Positions 1 to 10,724 of a stretch of DNA of 64,000 bases are shown in pieces. The notes beneath the pieces were generated by a model that was given only the letters and a program-made list of their open reading frames with translations, was not told the DNA's origin and searched no databases. A program made the translations under genes and the position numbers. The DNA comes from Methanoregulaceae archaeon. GTDB taxonomy: Bacteria; Armatimonadota; Fimbriimonadia; Fimbriimonadales; Fimbriimonadaceae. Every line of letters starts with the position of its first letter. Positions within the stretch are counted from its first letter, which is position 1. The DNA lies in assembly GCA_020850325.1 (NCBI GenBank), contig JADZEW010000013.1, positions 56,959 through 120,958 of the forward strand. The letters are read 5' to 3'.

Positions 1-171
1 TCCCCGGTGACATTGGCATAATCGGCCACGAGCGCATAACGAAGTCGCATGGTTCGGCAAGGTTACCGCCTCGCTGAATCGGGCCGAAGAGTGAGAACAT
101 CGTGCAACTCCAGCCCCCGCCTCAATCGTCCGAGATATACTGTGAATAGTGCGCGGGGTTTGTCGCGCCTA

Positions 172-178
172 GAGGTGA
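172..178 (+). promoter_or_regulatory. Strong Shine-Dalgarno deciding the infC start
   Basis: GAGGTGA is a seven-base perfect complement to the 16S rRNA 3' end. It lies 6 nt before ATA (185) and overlaps the only other candidate, CTG (179). Its position favours an AUA start for infC. Confidence 0.6.
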
Positions 179-184
179 CTGAAG

Positions 185-820
185 ATAAGGAAGTTCCGAA
201 GAGATACCCGACCGGATCCCGGCCCCCCGGTCAATGATCGTGTCCTGCGTTTTCGAGACGTTCGTGTCATTGGGGCAGATGGCGAACAACTCGGCGTGAT
301 CCCCAGTCGTGAAGCGCTGACCATCGCCCGCGAGCATGGTCTCGACCTTGTGATGGTTGCGCCCAACGCCCAGCCACCGGTGTGCCGAATCATCGATTAC
401 GGCAAGTACAAGTACGAAACCGGCAAGCAGACGAAGGAGAACAAGCGCAAAACCCAAGACGTAAAGGGTATAAAGATCAGTCCGAGGATTGCGGAACACG
501 ACATCCAGACGGCACTGAAGAAGGCCATCGGCTTCCTAGAAGACGGTGACAAGGTGAAAATCACCTGCCAGTTCAGAGCCCGTGAAGTCACCCACCCTGA
601 ACTCGGCCGAAAGCGGCTCGACCTGATGGCGGAACGCGTGGCGGACATCGCCGTCGTGGAACGCGCACCGTCGATGGAAGGCCGTTTGATGACGATGGTG
701 CTCGCACCCAAGCCATCGACAGGAAAAAAGAATGTCAAAGCTGAAGACAAACAAGACCGCGGCGAAGCGATTCAAGATCACGGGCTCGGGGAAGATAACC
801 CGCCGGCGGAGCCACAATAA
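185..820 (+). CDS. infC: Translation initiation factor IF-3, probable AUA start
   Basis: IF-3 binds the 30S subunit, discriminates start codons and prevents premature 50S joining. The reading frame gives [19 protein letters not shown] followed by [10 protein letters not shown], the conserved N-domain, then the linker and a C-domain ending MTMVLAPK. The first in-frame GTG (296) would delete most of the N-domain, and the frame is open back to a stop at 176-178. No ATG, GTG or TTG lies in between. An ATA codon at 185 sits 6 nt after a 7-base Shine-Dalgarno match (GAGGTGA, 172-178), so I take it as the start, giving 211 residues. infC genes are known to use non-standard starts for autoregulation. 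About 35 residues beyond the usual C-terminus overlap rpmI. First gene of the infC-rpmI-rplT operon. Confidence 0.9.
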   Translation: MRKFRRDTRPDPGPPVNDRVLRFRDVRVIGADGEQLGVIPSREALTIAREHGLDLVMVAPNAQPPVCRIIDYGKYKYETGKQTKENKRKTQDVKGIKISPRIAEHDIQTALKKAIGFLEDGDKVKITCQFRAREVTHPELGRKRLDLMAERVADIAVVERAPSMEGRLMTMVLAPKPSTGKKNVKAEDKQDRGEAIQDHGLGEDNPPAEPQ

Positions 821-929
821 CCACCAGTTCTTGCACAAGAGCGGTGCGCAAAAGCGACGTCTGGAAGAAGAACCGACCCTGTTCAAGGGCGAAAAGAACC
901 GCGTGAAGCGGATGCTTGGCCTAGCTTAG
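732..929 (+). CDS. rpmI: 50S ribosomal protein L35
   Basis: Small basic large-subunit ribosomal protein of 65 residues, the normal length. The N-terminus [20 protein letters not shown] and the C-terminal [15 protein letters not shown] region are typical of L35. An AGGA motif about 7 nt upstream of the ATG supports the start. The gene begins inside infC and overlaps its 3' end by 89 nt in another frame, unusual for this normally spaced operon. It is followed by rplT after 73 nt. Confidence 0.97.
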   Translation: MSKLKTNKTAAKRFKITGSGKITRRRSHNNHQFLHKSGAQKRRLEEEPTLFKGEKNRVKRMLGLA

Positions 930-1002
930 CGTTCTGCTCCCACTCTACCGCTACCGCCCACATTGGGCTGGGAACCGGTCACGACCGTAAACGAGGAAAA
1001 CA

Positions 1003-1350
1003 ATGGCAAGAATCAAACGTGGCCTGATGCGCCACAAGCGTCACAAGAAGATCATCAAGAAGGCGTCCGGCTATTTCGGGCGCAAGAAGAACGTCTTCAG
1101 CCGTGCTCACGAGCAGGTGATGAAGTCGGGACAATACGCGTTCCGCGACCGCCGTGCCAAGAAGCGCGATTTCCGCCGGCTTTGGATCAGCCGAATCAGC
1201 GCCGCCTGCGACCAGTGCGACGTCAAGTACAACCAGCTCATCCACGGACTGACCGACAAAGGCATTCAGGTCAACCGAAAGATGCTCAGCGAACTTGCGA
1301 TCCACGACATGGATGCGTTCCGCGCGCTCGTCAAGCAAGCCACGGCGTAA
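1003..1350 (+). CDS. rplT: 50S ribosomal protein L20
   Basis: L20 binds 23S rRNA early in 50S assembly and in many bacteria also represses this operon. The 115-residue product starts MARIKRGLMRHKRHKKIIKK, followed by the conserved GYFGRKKNVFSRA and FRRLWISRISAA segments. A GAGGA motif stands 7-11 nt before the ATG. It is the last gene of the operon, directly before an intrinsic terminator. Confidence 0.98.
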   Translation: MARIKRGLMRHKRHKKIIKKASGYFGRKKNVFSRAHEQVMKSGQYAFRDRRAKKRDFRRLWISRISAACDQCDVKYNQLIHGLTDKGIQVNRKMLSELAIHDMDAFRALVKQATA

Positions 1351-1364
1351 GATCGGCTTCAGCA

Positions 1365-1398
1365 AGCCCCTCGGTCGTTCGATCGAGGGGCTTTTTTT
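1365..1398 (+). terminator. Intrinsic terminator of the infC-rpmI-rplT operon
   Basis: A 12-bp stem (AGCCCCTCGGTC with GATCGAGGGGCT, one G-T pair) closes a GTTC loop and is followed by seven T residues. Confidence 0.92.
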
Positions 1399-1469
1399 CT
1401 TCTCACGTTGGCCATTGGGCATCTAGGACCTAGAGAACTCCGTCTAGGTGCCACAATCTCCCTATTGCC

Positions 1470-2912
1470 ATGTTCGGACTCCACCGCGAGATGCTCATCG
1501 ACGGACACTTCGTCGGTGGCCCCTGTGACCAAGCCGTCGGCAAGCTCGTTGTCCGAAACCCATACGACGGCCAGGTCATTGGCACTGCCGCCGAGGGGGG
1601 GTGGTCCGAAGCCAACACGGCTCTCGCCGCCGCCCAAGATGCCTTCCAGAGGCAGGACTTCCCTTCCGAGGCCCGCCGAGCCTTGCTCATCCGCATTGCC
1701 GACCTCGTGGAAGAGCGCGCCGAAGAACTCGCCGAGGTCCTCGTCTACGAAATCGGCAAGCCGATCACGTGGGCTCGCGGCGAAGTCACCCGCACCGCCG
1801 TCACCTTTCGGCTGGCCGCTGATGCCGTCGAACTCATGCGTCCCGAGCCAGTCGAGCTTCCCTACGACGCTCGCGCGAAGGACTACGAAGCCCACGTCGC
1901 CCGATTCCCGATCGGCGTCGTGCTCGCCATCGTCCCCTACAACTGGCCCTACAACCTCACCGCCCACAAGATCGCGCCCGCCCTCGCCGCCGGCAACACC
2001 GTGGTGGTTAAGCCAAGCAGCCTCGCTCCGCTCAGCACGCTTTCGCTCATCCGGCTGATCCACGAGGCCGGGTGCCCTCCGGGCTGGGTGAATGCCGTGG
2101 TCGTTCCCTCCGCGATTGCCCAGAAGATGGCCCTCGACTCGCGAGTCGCCAAAATCAGCTTCACCGGCTCGCCCGCCGTAGGATGGATGCTGAAGGAAAA
2201 GCTGCCCTACAAGCGCGTGACCCTCGAACTCGGCGGCGATGCCGCCGCCATCGTGGCCGAGGATGCCGACCTCGATTGGGCCATCCCACGCATCGCCGCC
2301 GGAGCCTACGGCTACGCCGGCCAGGTGTGCATCTCCGTCCAACATGTGTGGGCGGACCGCTCTCGCTACGACGAAGTCAAGTCCAGGCTCATCGAGGCGA
2401 CAAAGGACTGCCCTACCGGAGACCCCCGCGATGAGCGCATGGTCTGCGGCCCGCTCATCTCATCGACCGAGGCCGAACGCGTCATGCATTGGATTGCCGA
2501 AGCCTGCAGCCAAGGCGCTACTCTCCTAGCCGGTGGAGGCAGGAGCGGCAACATCGTCGAGCCGACCCTCCTCGAGAACGTCCCCAACGCCAGCAAACTG
2601 GGTTGCGAGGAGGTCTTCGGCCCGGTACTCACCCTTCGGCCCTACAACGACATCGCCGAGCCGATCGCCCACATCAACGCAAGCCCCTTCGGCATCCACA
2701 CCGGCGTGTTCACCCAGAACGACCTCCTGGCGCGGCGCGCCTTCCAAGAGCTTGACGTTGGCGGAGTAGTGATCGACGACTTTCCGACGCTCCGCTTTGA
2801 CGTTCTTCCCTACGGCGGCGTAAGAAAGAGCGGGTTCGGCCGCGAGGGAGTTCGCTATGCTCTCGAAGAGATGACCGAGTTGCGTTCTCTTGTACGCCGA
2901 CGTCCGAGCTAG
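1470..2912 (+). CDS. NAD(P)-dependent aldehyde dehydrogenase
   Basis: Oxidises an aldehyde to the carboxylic acid through a cysteine thiohemiacetal. At 480 residues it has standard family length. Visible motifs: the nucleotide-binding VPYNWPYNL and VVVKPSS segments, the catalytic-glutamate motif VTLELGG, the nucleophile in GYAGQVCISVQHV, and the C-terminal cofactor motif EEVFGPVL. Overall resemblance is to the lactaldehyde/succinate-semialdehyde/non-phosphorylating GAPDH-like branch, but the substrate cannot be assigned. No clear Shine-Dalgarno precedes ATG 1470; ATG 1491 is an alternative start. It ends 6 nt before the PBP2 gene, so the two are probably co-transcribed. Confidence 0.9.
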   Translation: MFGLHREMLIDGHFVGGPCDQAVGKLVVRNPYDGQVIGTAAEGGWSEANTALAAAQDAFQRQDFPSEARRALLIRIADLVEERAEELAEVLVYEIGKPITWARGEVTRTAVTFRLAADAVELMRPEPVELPYDARAKDYEAHVARFPIGVVLAIVPYNWPYNLTAHKIAPALAAGNTVVVKPSSLAPLSTLSLIRLIHEAGCPPGWVNAVVVPSAIAQKMALDSRVAKISFTGSPAVGWMLKEKLPYKRVTLELGGDAAAIVAEDADLDWAIPRIAAGAYGYAGQVCISVQHVWADRSRYDEVKSRLIEATKDCPTGDPRDERMVCGPLISSTEAERVMHWIAEACSQGATLLAGGGRSGNIVEPTLLENVPNASKLGCEEVFGPVLTLRPYNDIAEPIAHINASPFGIHTGVFTQNDLLARRAFQELDVGGVVIDDFPTLRFDVLPYGGVRKSGFGREGVRYALEEMTELRSLVRRRPS

Positions 2913-2918
2913 TCGACC

Positions 2919-4763
2919 ATGTCCGTCATCCATGCCCCCCACAAGCCCGAGCTCGATGCCCGCCAGGGCATGTTCTTGGCGGCGACCAGCGGCGTGTTGC
3001 TCATCTTCCTCATTCGGCTCTGGTACCTCCAAGTTGTCAGCGCGGACGACTACCTGCTGGCCGCGGACAAGTATCGGCGAAGCACCGTCGAGACCCTCGC
3101 CCCGCGCGGACTGATCTATGACCGCCAGAGCAACCTGATCGCCGGGGTCCGACCCGAACTCGTGGTTACGGCCATTCCGAATGAGATCAAGAAGAAACCG
3201 TGGGTGATCGACAAGGTCGCGGGCATGCTCGACGCCGACCCCAAGAAGCTCATGGAGAAGGTCGAGGACGCGACCGCTCGGCCCTATCTCCCTTCCCCCA
3301 TCTATGTCGGCGCGAAGATCGACGTCGCGTCTCGGATCGCCGAGGCGGGCGAGTTCCTGCCGGGGATCGGTGTGGTCACGATGCCCATGCGGCACTACCC
3401 GAACACCCGCGACCTGGCCCATCTGCTCGGCTACGTGTGGACGCCCGATCCGAACGACGTCAAGCGTTTTGAGGAGAACGAGTGGTCGCTGCCCGCATAC
3501 GTGGGCAAACAGGGCATCGAGTGGTCGCTGGAGAACTACCTCATGGGCAAGCCGGGAACTGAGACGGTCGAAGTCGACGCTCGACGTCGTCCGGTTCGCG
3601 TGGCCGGACGCGAGAACCCGACCCCCGGCGATCGACTGATCCTCACCATCGACCGCGACCTGCAGAAGTTCGCCAACGAGCAGCTTGCCGAGGCGCAAGA
3701 GCGGATCGGCTCGACCAAAGGTAGCGCCATCGTCGCCCTCGACCCCACAACGGGCGAGGTGTTGTGCCTCGCCAGCCACCCCACCTACGACACCAACCTC
3801 TTCCGGGGGGGCATCTCGCGCGCCGACTTCAAGGCGTTGCAGGAGAACCCCGCCAACCCGATGTGGAACCGGGCGATCGCCGGCCAATACTCGCCGGGTT
3901 CCACCTTCAAGATTATCACGACCATTGCCGCCGCGCAGGCCGGCATTTGGGACCCCAACCGAGCCGTCATCTGCCGGGGCTACTACGAGATCGGCAACCG
4001 CAAAGTCAAGTGTCTCGGCAATCACGGCGCGGTCACCTTCCGCACGGCGTTCACCAAGTCGTGCAACGCCTACTTCAGCGACTTCGGACTCCGATCGAAG
4101 CGCCAGGGACTCATCGACGCCTCCGAGGCCGCCGGGCTCCATCAGCGCACCGGCATCGAGCTTCGCGGCGAAGCCACCGGCACCTTGCCGACCGATGATT
4201 GGATCCGCCGCGTCCAGCGCAAGAAGCCCGGCGAGAAGATCGAGTGGTATCCGGGCATGACCGTGAACATGGGCATCGGCCAGGGCGAAGTCAACGCCAC
4301 GCCGCTGCAGATGGCCAACGTCGCCGCTCTGGTGGCGAATAGTGGCGTGAACTACCGCCCCCACCTCTTGAAGGCGCGCATCACGCCGGATGGCCGCGTT
4401 GACACGCCTCCCGAGGAACTCCACCGCGTCGACGTGGACCCGCGGGTTTGGAGCGAGCTCCGTTCCGCCATGGTGAACGTTATCGAAACCGGGACCGCTC
4501 GCGTGGCCCAAATCCCCGGCGTTCGATGGGGCGGAAAGACCGGTTCGACCGAGAGCACGGGCAAAAAACTCACCCACAGCTGGTTTGTCGGATTCGCTCC
4601 GGCGGACAACCCTCGCATCGCCATCGCGATCGTTCTCGAGGAAGCTGGCCACGGCTCCGACTTCGCCGCACCGCTCGCCGCCCGCATCGTCTCGCGATTC
4701 CTGAAGGGTGCGCCCAAAACCCCTTCCGCAGCCGTTGACAAGCCCGCCGCTCCTAGTCCATAA
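2919..4763 (+). CDS. mrdA: Penicillin-binding protein 2, peptidoglycan transpeptidase
   Basis: Class B PBP that crosslinks peptidoglycan in the elongation complex, anchored in the inner membrane. The 614 residues comprise a short cytoplasmic tail, one membrane helix at about residues 18-40, a dimerisation/pedestal domain with LAPRGLIYDRQ, and a transpeptidase domain. The three active-site motifs are present: STFK (Ser about 328), SCN (about 381-383) and KTG (about 540-542). Usual partners rodA and mreBCD are not in the window. The stop codon abuts the CIRCE-like operator of the downstream groES, so chaperonin transcription starts immediately after this gene. Confidence 0.92.
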   Translation: MSVIHAPHKPELDARQGMFLAATSGVLLIFLIRLWYLQVVSADDYLLAADKYRRSTVETLAPRGLIYDRQSNLIAGVRPELVVTAIPNEIKKKPWVIDKVAGMLDADPKKLMEKVEDATARPYLPSPIYVGAKIDVASRIAEAGEFLPGIGVVTMPMRHYPNTRDLAHLLGYVWTPDPNDVKRFEENEWSLPAYVGKQGIEWSLENYLMGKPGTETVEVDARRRPVRVAGRENPTPGDRLILTIDRDLQKFANEQLAEAQERIGSTKGSAIVALDPTTGEVLCLASHPTYDTNLFRGGISRADFKALQENPANPMWNRAIAGQYSPGSTFKIITTIAAAQAGIWDPNRAVICRGYYEIGNRKVKCLGNHGAVTFRTAFTKSCNAYFSDFGLRSKRQGLIDASEAAGLHQRTGIELRGEATGTLPTDDWIRRVQRKKPGEKIEWYPGMTVNMGIGQGEVNATPLQMANVAALVANSGVNYRPHLLKARITPDGRVDTPPEELHRVDVDPRVWSELRSAMVNVIETGTARVAQIPGVRWGGKTGSTESTGKKLTHSWFVGFAPADNPRIAIAIVLEEAGHGSDFAAPLAARIVSRFLKGAPKTPSAAVDKPAAPSP

Positions 4764-4790
4764 TTAGCAGTCCTATCACGGGACTGCTAA
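4764..4790 (+). promoter_or_regulatory. CIRCE-type operator (HrcA site), symmetrical variant
   Basis: TTAGCAGTC, a 9-nt spacer, then GACTGCTAA: a perfect 9-N9-9 inverted repeat 27 nt before the groES start. The canonical CIRCE is TTAGCACTC-N9-GAGTGCTAA. Here the seventh base of the left arm and its partner are both exchanged, so symmetry is retained. Confidence 0.88.
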
Positions 4791-4817
4791 CACTCGACAC
4801 AAAGGAGCGCTAATCGA

Positions 4818-5108
4818 ATGAGCAATCTCAAGCCCCTCGGCGACAAAGTCGTCGTTCAACTGATTGAATCCGAAGACAAGACCGCGTCGGGCATCTACTT
4901 GCCAGACTCGGCGAAGAAGAAGCCTCAGACCGGCACGGTCATCGCGACCGGCAACGGCCGCGTGCTCGACAACGGCGAGCGCAACACGCTCACCGTCCAG
5001 GTCGGCGACACGGTGCTGTTCAGCAAGTACGGCGGCAACGAAGTCACGATCGACGGCGAGGACTACACGATCCTCGACGAAGAGCAGATTTACGCTGTGA
5101 TCGGCTAA
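4818..5108 (+). CDS. groES: Co-chaperonin GroES
   Basis: Forms the heptameric lid of the GroEL folding chamber in the cytoplasm. The 96-residue product has the typical start with [11 protein letters not shown], the mobile-loop region [18 protein letters not shown], and the ending [17 protein letters not shown]. An AAGGAG Shine-Dalgarno stands upstream of the ATG. Likely repressed by HrcA through the operator at 4764. Unlike usual groESL operons, the gene is separated from groEL by about 490 nt containing another gene. Confidence 0.97.
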   Translation: MSNLKPLGDKVVVQLIESEDKTASGIYLPDSAKKKPQTGTVIATGNGRVLDNGERNTLTVQVGDTVLFSKYGGNEVTIDGEDYTILDEEQIYAVIG

Positions 5109-5123
5109 GGCCGAGCGAGTGTT

Positions 5124-7236
<2,113 letters not shown>

Positions 7237-7254
7237 GAAGTCTCTGCAGACCAG

Positions 7255-7524
7255 TCAGCGGCCCGGTGAGCTTTCACCGGGCCGCTTTCTATTGCGGAGA
7301 AGATCCGCTCCGAAGCCCACCGAGGCGAGAGCATAAATGAAGAGGGCGGCTTCGAGACCGATGGTGTACTGCATTCCGACAAGGATCAGCGCGCACGTCA
7401 TCAGGCTGGCTCCAAGCGCGATCCGCACACCAACGGGCTTCAGGACCAACACCGCCGCGACGATGAACAACGTGGCTGACGCACTGATGCCCAAGGAGCC
7501 AGAGCCGACGATGGGCGGCGGCAT
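7255..7524 (-). CDS. Small putative membrane protein
   Basis: An 89-residue frame convergent with groEL, with two to three hydrophobic stretches (about residues 12-30, 34-52 and 56-72) and a basic C-terminus (LLRNRKRPGESSPGR). I recognise no family. The last codons lie inside the groEL terminator hairpin. Against it: no good Shine-Dalgarno, and the opposite strand here resembles a decayed groEL 3' end, so the frame may be fortuitous. Confidence 0.35.
   Translation of the reverse strand: MPPPIVGSGSLGISASATLFIVAAVLVLKPVGVRIALGASLMTCALILVGMQYTIGLEAALFIYALASVGFGADLLRNRKRPGESSPGR
7257..7290 (+). terminator. Intrinsic terminator after groEL
   Basis: A perfect 13-bp stem (AGCGGCCCGGTGA with TCACCGGGCCGCT) and a GCTT loop, followed by a short T-rich TTCT tract. 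Confidence 0.85.
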
Positions 7525-7669
7525 GTCGATAATGGCCTTCTAAAGTGTCAGTCCGAAGGCATCGAAAAGCGGATTCGTGCCATACGAGTCATCCCCGTGT
7601 TCTTGGACCCGCGTTCCCCGCATACCGTTGGCCTGGCCGGGACGATTGCATGGATGGCATGGACTTATA
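7517..7669 (+). repeat. Two degenerate echoes of the groEL 3' end
   Basis: The plus strand ending at 7543 reads KEPEPTMGGGMSIMAF-stop, parallel to the groEL tail (EKPEPKKGG then [13 protein letters not shown]). A second echo at 7648-7669 closely matches the groEL end and reads CMDGMDL. The frame at 7555-7695 also reads openly (EGIEKRIRAIRVIPVF) without a start; no function is assigned. They may be scars of repeated integration at groEL. Confidence 0.35.
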
Positions 7670-7757
7670 TGAGACTAGAAGCCTATCTCCTCGGATAGAA
7701 TTTCCAACTACTCCAAGGAGATACTGACCTTCATGACTGATAAGGCACCAAACACTC

Positions 7758-8819
7758 CTAATATGCGTCTTGATACGACCTATGAGTCCATAGCGATCGA
7801 ATGAGACCCTCTTCTTCCGGCAGCAACAGCTTCATGCCGACCTGATCCTCTATTGCGAGCAACTCTACGAGTAACGCCTGACGTGTCGCGATTGTCAACC
7901 TGCCAGCAACCCCATTAAGCCGCATTACTCGGTTAGCACTCTCTGCAGCTACATCAATCAATCGTTGCCTAAACCTCAGCAATGGCTCGTATACTCTTCC
8001 TTCGGGCACAGCGCAAATGCTCTCCATTGCCTTATCCCGACGCACCACAGTACAGGTCCAGCATCCAAATCGCATTGAGGGAAACAAATATAGCTTTTCC
8101 AACGCCGAAGTGCTGTACCCCCAGCTCGGCGCAACATAGTTAAGCAAGTCCCACACGTCGCATTCGCGCCAAACCGAAATCGGGCCTGCATATGAAACCC
8201 CTAACTTTCCCGACCGCTCGAACCACAAGCCCTGACCACACTCTCCGCCTCGACTACACGCGGAATGAAGTCTGATGTCACGGGCGTCGGACTCTCCAAA
8301 TCTCACCCCAGTGATAAAGACTGTCCTGCCTGGAACAATCAGCGGTGCTAGCTTCGCTTCAGTTGGTTTAATTTTGAGCTTGCTTGTGCACCACCGAAAG
8401 TTTCTATGCGGCGGCGGATAACCTTTGCCCAGCATGCAAACCCAAAAGCTCTCTTCCAACTCAGGCTTAACTATATGTTTGTGAATGACCAGGTCACCAC
8501 AACTGAGAGAGTCCAAAAACTGACTCGCATGCGCGGCTACGGTCGGAATCTCTACCAGAGTGTCAGCTAGCACCACGTCGAGGCGCTTAACTGGCAGTCC
8601 TGCCTTGATCGCTTCGAGAGCGATGATCAAGCTCGCGGTAGAGTCCTTTCCACCCGAGAACATGACGACCCAATGATCCAGCGCAAAATCATTGACAAGC
8701 CTAACTAGGGATGACCTCGACTCCTCAAGTCGAGTGAGCACGCGACTCTGACCAGGCTCCCTAAGTTGGGGCAGACTCGCGAGAACCGAGGTAGCGTCAA
8801 TTTGCGCCAAGCAACTCAC
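7758..8819 (-). CDS. DndC-like phosphoadenosine phosphosulfate reductase family protein
   Basis: The 353 residues carry the PP-loop SGGKDST (about 55-61) for ATP binding and the cysteine pattern of DndC-type proteins: NFRWCTSKLKIKP, CSRGGECGQG and FGCWTCTVVRRDKAM. In DndC these cysteines hold an Fe-S cluster used in DNA phosphorothioation. The start is uncertain (GTG 8819, with AGGGAG very close upstream). Last gene of a three-gene operon behind a DGQHR protein; dndA, dndD and dndE are absent from the window. Base composition is AT-richer than the neighbours, suggesting transfer. A sulfur-transfer role on DNA or another nucleic acid is inferred. Confidence 0.82.
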   Translation of the reverse strand: MSCLAQIDATSVLASLPQLREPGQSRVLTRLEESRSSLVRLVNDFALDHWVVMFSGGKDSTASLIIALEAIKAGLPVKRLDVVLADTLVEIPTVAAHASQFLDSLSCGDLVIHKHIVKPELEESFWVCMLGKGYPPPHRNFRWCTSKLKIKPTEAKLAPLIVPGRTVFITGVRFGESDARDIRLHSACSRGGECGQGLWFERSGKLGVSYAGPISVWRECDVWDLLNYVAPSWGYSTSALEKLYLFPSMRFGCWTCTVVRRDKAMESICAVPEGRVYEPLLRFRQRLIDVAAESANRVMRLNGVAGRLTIATRQALLVELLAIEDQVGMKLLLPEEEGLIRSLWTHRSYQDAY

Positions 8820-8870
8820 ATCTCCCTAAAGGAGGAAGCGCCCTCTGACCGTTGTACGTCGAGAAAGCAA

Positions 8871-10172
8871 TCAAGTCCGCTCTACTCCCGTGAGACGAAG
8901 ATATGTTTCCGCATCGGGACCTAATTCGCTCGACTCGATTAGCCCCAGTTTGAAGAACATCGTCTTTCGCACTCGAACACGGCCACCACCCGACGCGTGA
9001 TAGAAGTCATCCGTGAACGAGAGCGACCGAAGTGGCTCAAGCAACTTCTCAAAATACTGCTGAGAAACATCTTTCGCCGCCAATGAACTCGGGGCAATCT
9101 CTCTTAGTAGATCAAAAAGCGCCTGTATACCAATCGTTCTCTGAATAAACGTCTGTTCGGACGTTGACCACATAAGCTTACTAACCGCCTTAAAGTAGTT
9201 CAAGACCATTGTGTAAATCAACAAATCATTGGTGTTCAAGTAGTACTGCCGCAAAGGTGAGGAGTCCGGCTCCTTTTCAAGCAGCAATCTCTTTCGCCCC
9301 TCATCAGCTGGCTTCTGGTGCATTAAGTCTCGATCCCTCTTTGGGTTCGTGGAGAAGAGGCGCAGAAGCCCCTCAACGACAGTTGCCGTAGAAACTGCCC
9401 AAGTCTTCTTGATTGCTTCGGCGACGTGCTGAAGAGACGGATCTGTCTGGGCAGCAATAATTATGTGCCCTGCAAGCGGAGACACTGGATCGGTGTTTAA
9501 TTTCCTGCATAAGAAGACCGCGACTTTCTCTGGGGACCATGAATCCTCAGGCTCTTTCTCCAAGTTGTAGCCGTAGTTCTCGTAACTTTGACTCTTGCTC
9601 ACAGGTTTCTGATTATAGTTAATGCTAGCGAAAAGGAACGCTTGGAAAGGATTCGGGAGATCCAAGTAGACAGCGCATAGCAAAGGCATACCAGACCGCC
9701 CTTCAACTCCTGCCTCCTTGAATCCATAGAGTCTGTGTTGGCCATCTACGACGGCTGCCACTTTCTTAGCCGTAGGAATTACAAGTTCGATCCTACCATC
9801 CGGAGCGTACTCAACATACCAGCGATCATTATCATCTTCCAAGAGCTCTCCTTCGGCATTATAGTTAGCAGCGAGAATGATGCTGTTGGGAAACGCGGCT
9901 TCAACGGTATCTATAAATCTGCCGATCTCCTGCAATCGCTTTTTTGTAAGGGTTCTCTGATGCCCACGCAAGTCGTATTGCCCGTCGCTTGCAATCCGCA
10001 TTACTGTCAATGGGTCGCTATAAGTCGTCTTAAGCAGCAGGTCGGCAGGAAGGACGGCCGCATAGAACTGGCCCAAGGGCTGGACCACTTCCAGAACCTG
10101 TACTCGAAATGGAAATGCATACGAGCTAGTTGCGGCAAAGAGAGACTCCGTACCCTCAGTTCGTGAAGCCAT
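8871..10172 (-). CDS. DGQHR-domain (DndB-like) protein
   Basis: A 433-residue protein with the signature VVDGQHRLYGF (DGQHR at about 143-147), preceded by the helix TLTKKRLQEIGRFIDT and followed by ASINYNQKPVSKSQ, as in DndB and other DGQHR proteins found in DNA-modification and defence clusters. DndB proteins are DNA-binding regulators of phosphorothioation genes; other DGQHR proteins are uncharacterised. The start ATG has a strong AAAGGAG Shine-Dalgarno. It overlaps the upstream membrane-protein gene by 17 nt and precedes the DndC-like gene by about 50 nt, indicating an operon. Confidence 0.8.
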   Translation of the reverse strand: MASRTEGTESLFAATSSYAFPFRVQVLEVVQPLGQFYAAVLPADLLLKTTYSDPLTVMRIASDGQYDLRGHQRTLTKKRLQEIGRFIDTVEAAFPNSIILAANYNAEGELLEDDNDRWYVEYAPDGRIELVIPTAKKVAAVVDGQHRLYGFKEAGVEGRSGMPLLCAVYLDLPNPFQAFLFASINYNQKPVSKSQSYENYGYNLEKEPEDSWSPEKVAVFLCRKLNTDPVSPLAGHIIIAAQTDPSLQHVAEAIKKTWAVSTATVVEGLLRLFSTNPKRDRDLMHQKPADEGRKRLLLEKEPDSSPLRQYYLNTNDLLIYTMVLNYFKAVSKLMWSTSEQTFIQRTIGIQALFDLLREIAPSSLAAKDVSQQYFEKLLEPLRSLSFTDDFYHASGGGRVRVRKTMFFKLGLIESSELGPDAETYLRLTGVERT

Positions 10173-10686
10173 TCAAATCTCCTTTAGGGTTGACTCCGGG
10201 TGGACCTCCGGTCGTGACCGTTGGATCTGCATCGGGACCGACAAGTTTTTGGTTCTCAGCATTTCCAATCCACCAAAGACTGAGGGACAGACAATACCCT
10301 AGTATTGCGAAGGACCAGGCGCCGAAGTAGCGTTCTTGCTCAAGTAACACGGAAGCCAAGATGGCCGCCACGACAGTCGCGGCGCCTGCGGCTACAAAGA
10401 CCATCAACAAGTCTTTGCTTACTTTATTATCAAGCATGAAGTCAACCGCGGCTGTTGCTGCGATTGCGATGAAGAACCCATAGAGAGAGGTTACGCAGGC
10501 CTTGGAGAAATCATCTCCACAAGGCACTCCGGTGATCACGAATCTAAAGATTGGCTCGATCCATCCGAGGCCCCCAAGGAACACTATCAAGACAAAAAAG
10601 TACATCACGAAGCGAGGACGCGCAAGCGGTGCCACAGCCCGTTCCTTCAGAATCTGACCAACCTCCGGCCAGTTATTTCCTGCCAA
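10156..10686 (-). CDS. Membrane protein, first gene of the DGQHR/DndC-like operon
   Basis: About 176 residues with four hydrophobic helices: FVMYFFVLIVFLGGLGWI, SLYGFFIAIAATAAVDFML, a segment around LLMVFVAAGAATVVAAILAS, and GAWSFAILGYCLSLSLWW. The soluble C-terminal tail is rich in Pro and Gly. I recognise no family. TTG 10686 is chosen as start because GAGGG lies 6 nt upstream; TTG 10692 is too close to it. A sigma70-like promoter stands just upstream, and the 3' end overlaps the DGQHR gene by 17 nt, so the membrane protein is made with the putative DNA-modification proteins and may anchor or effect them. Confidence 0.7.
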   Translation of the reverse strand: MAGNNWPEVGQILKERAVAPLARPRFVMYFFVLIVFLGGLGWIEPIFRFVITGVPCGDDFSKACVTSLYGFFIAIAATAAVDFMLDNKVSKDLLMVFVAAGAATVVAAILASVLLEQERYFGAWSFAILGYCLSLSLWWIGNAENQKLVGPDADPTVTTGGPPGVNPKGDLNGFTN

Positions 10687-10724
10687 AGTCAACCCTCATT
10701 TTTGACCACTGGGACACGTTCAGC

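Noticed and set aside
1..171. Upstream gene or promoter before infC
   Set aside because: Frame 1 reads SPVTLA-stop (1-21), possibly a gene tail but too short to call. A TATACT near 135 lacks a convincing -35.
2526..4652. Long minus-strand frame across the ALDH and PBP2 genes
   Set aside because: A GC-rich shadow of two clear plus-strand genes; its translation has no family motifs and mirrors their codons.
7555..7695. Open plus-strand segment EGIEKRIRAIRVIPVF as a transposase C-terminus
   Set aside because: It faintly recalls transposase tails, but no catalytic motif, start or terminal repeats are visible.
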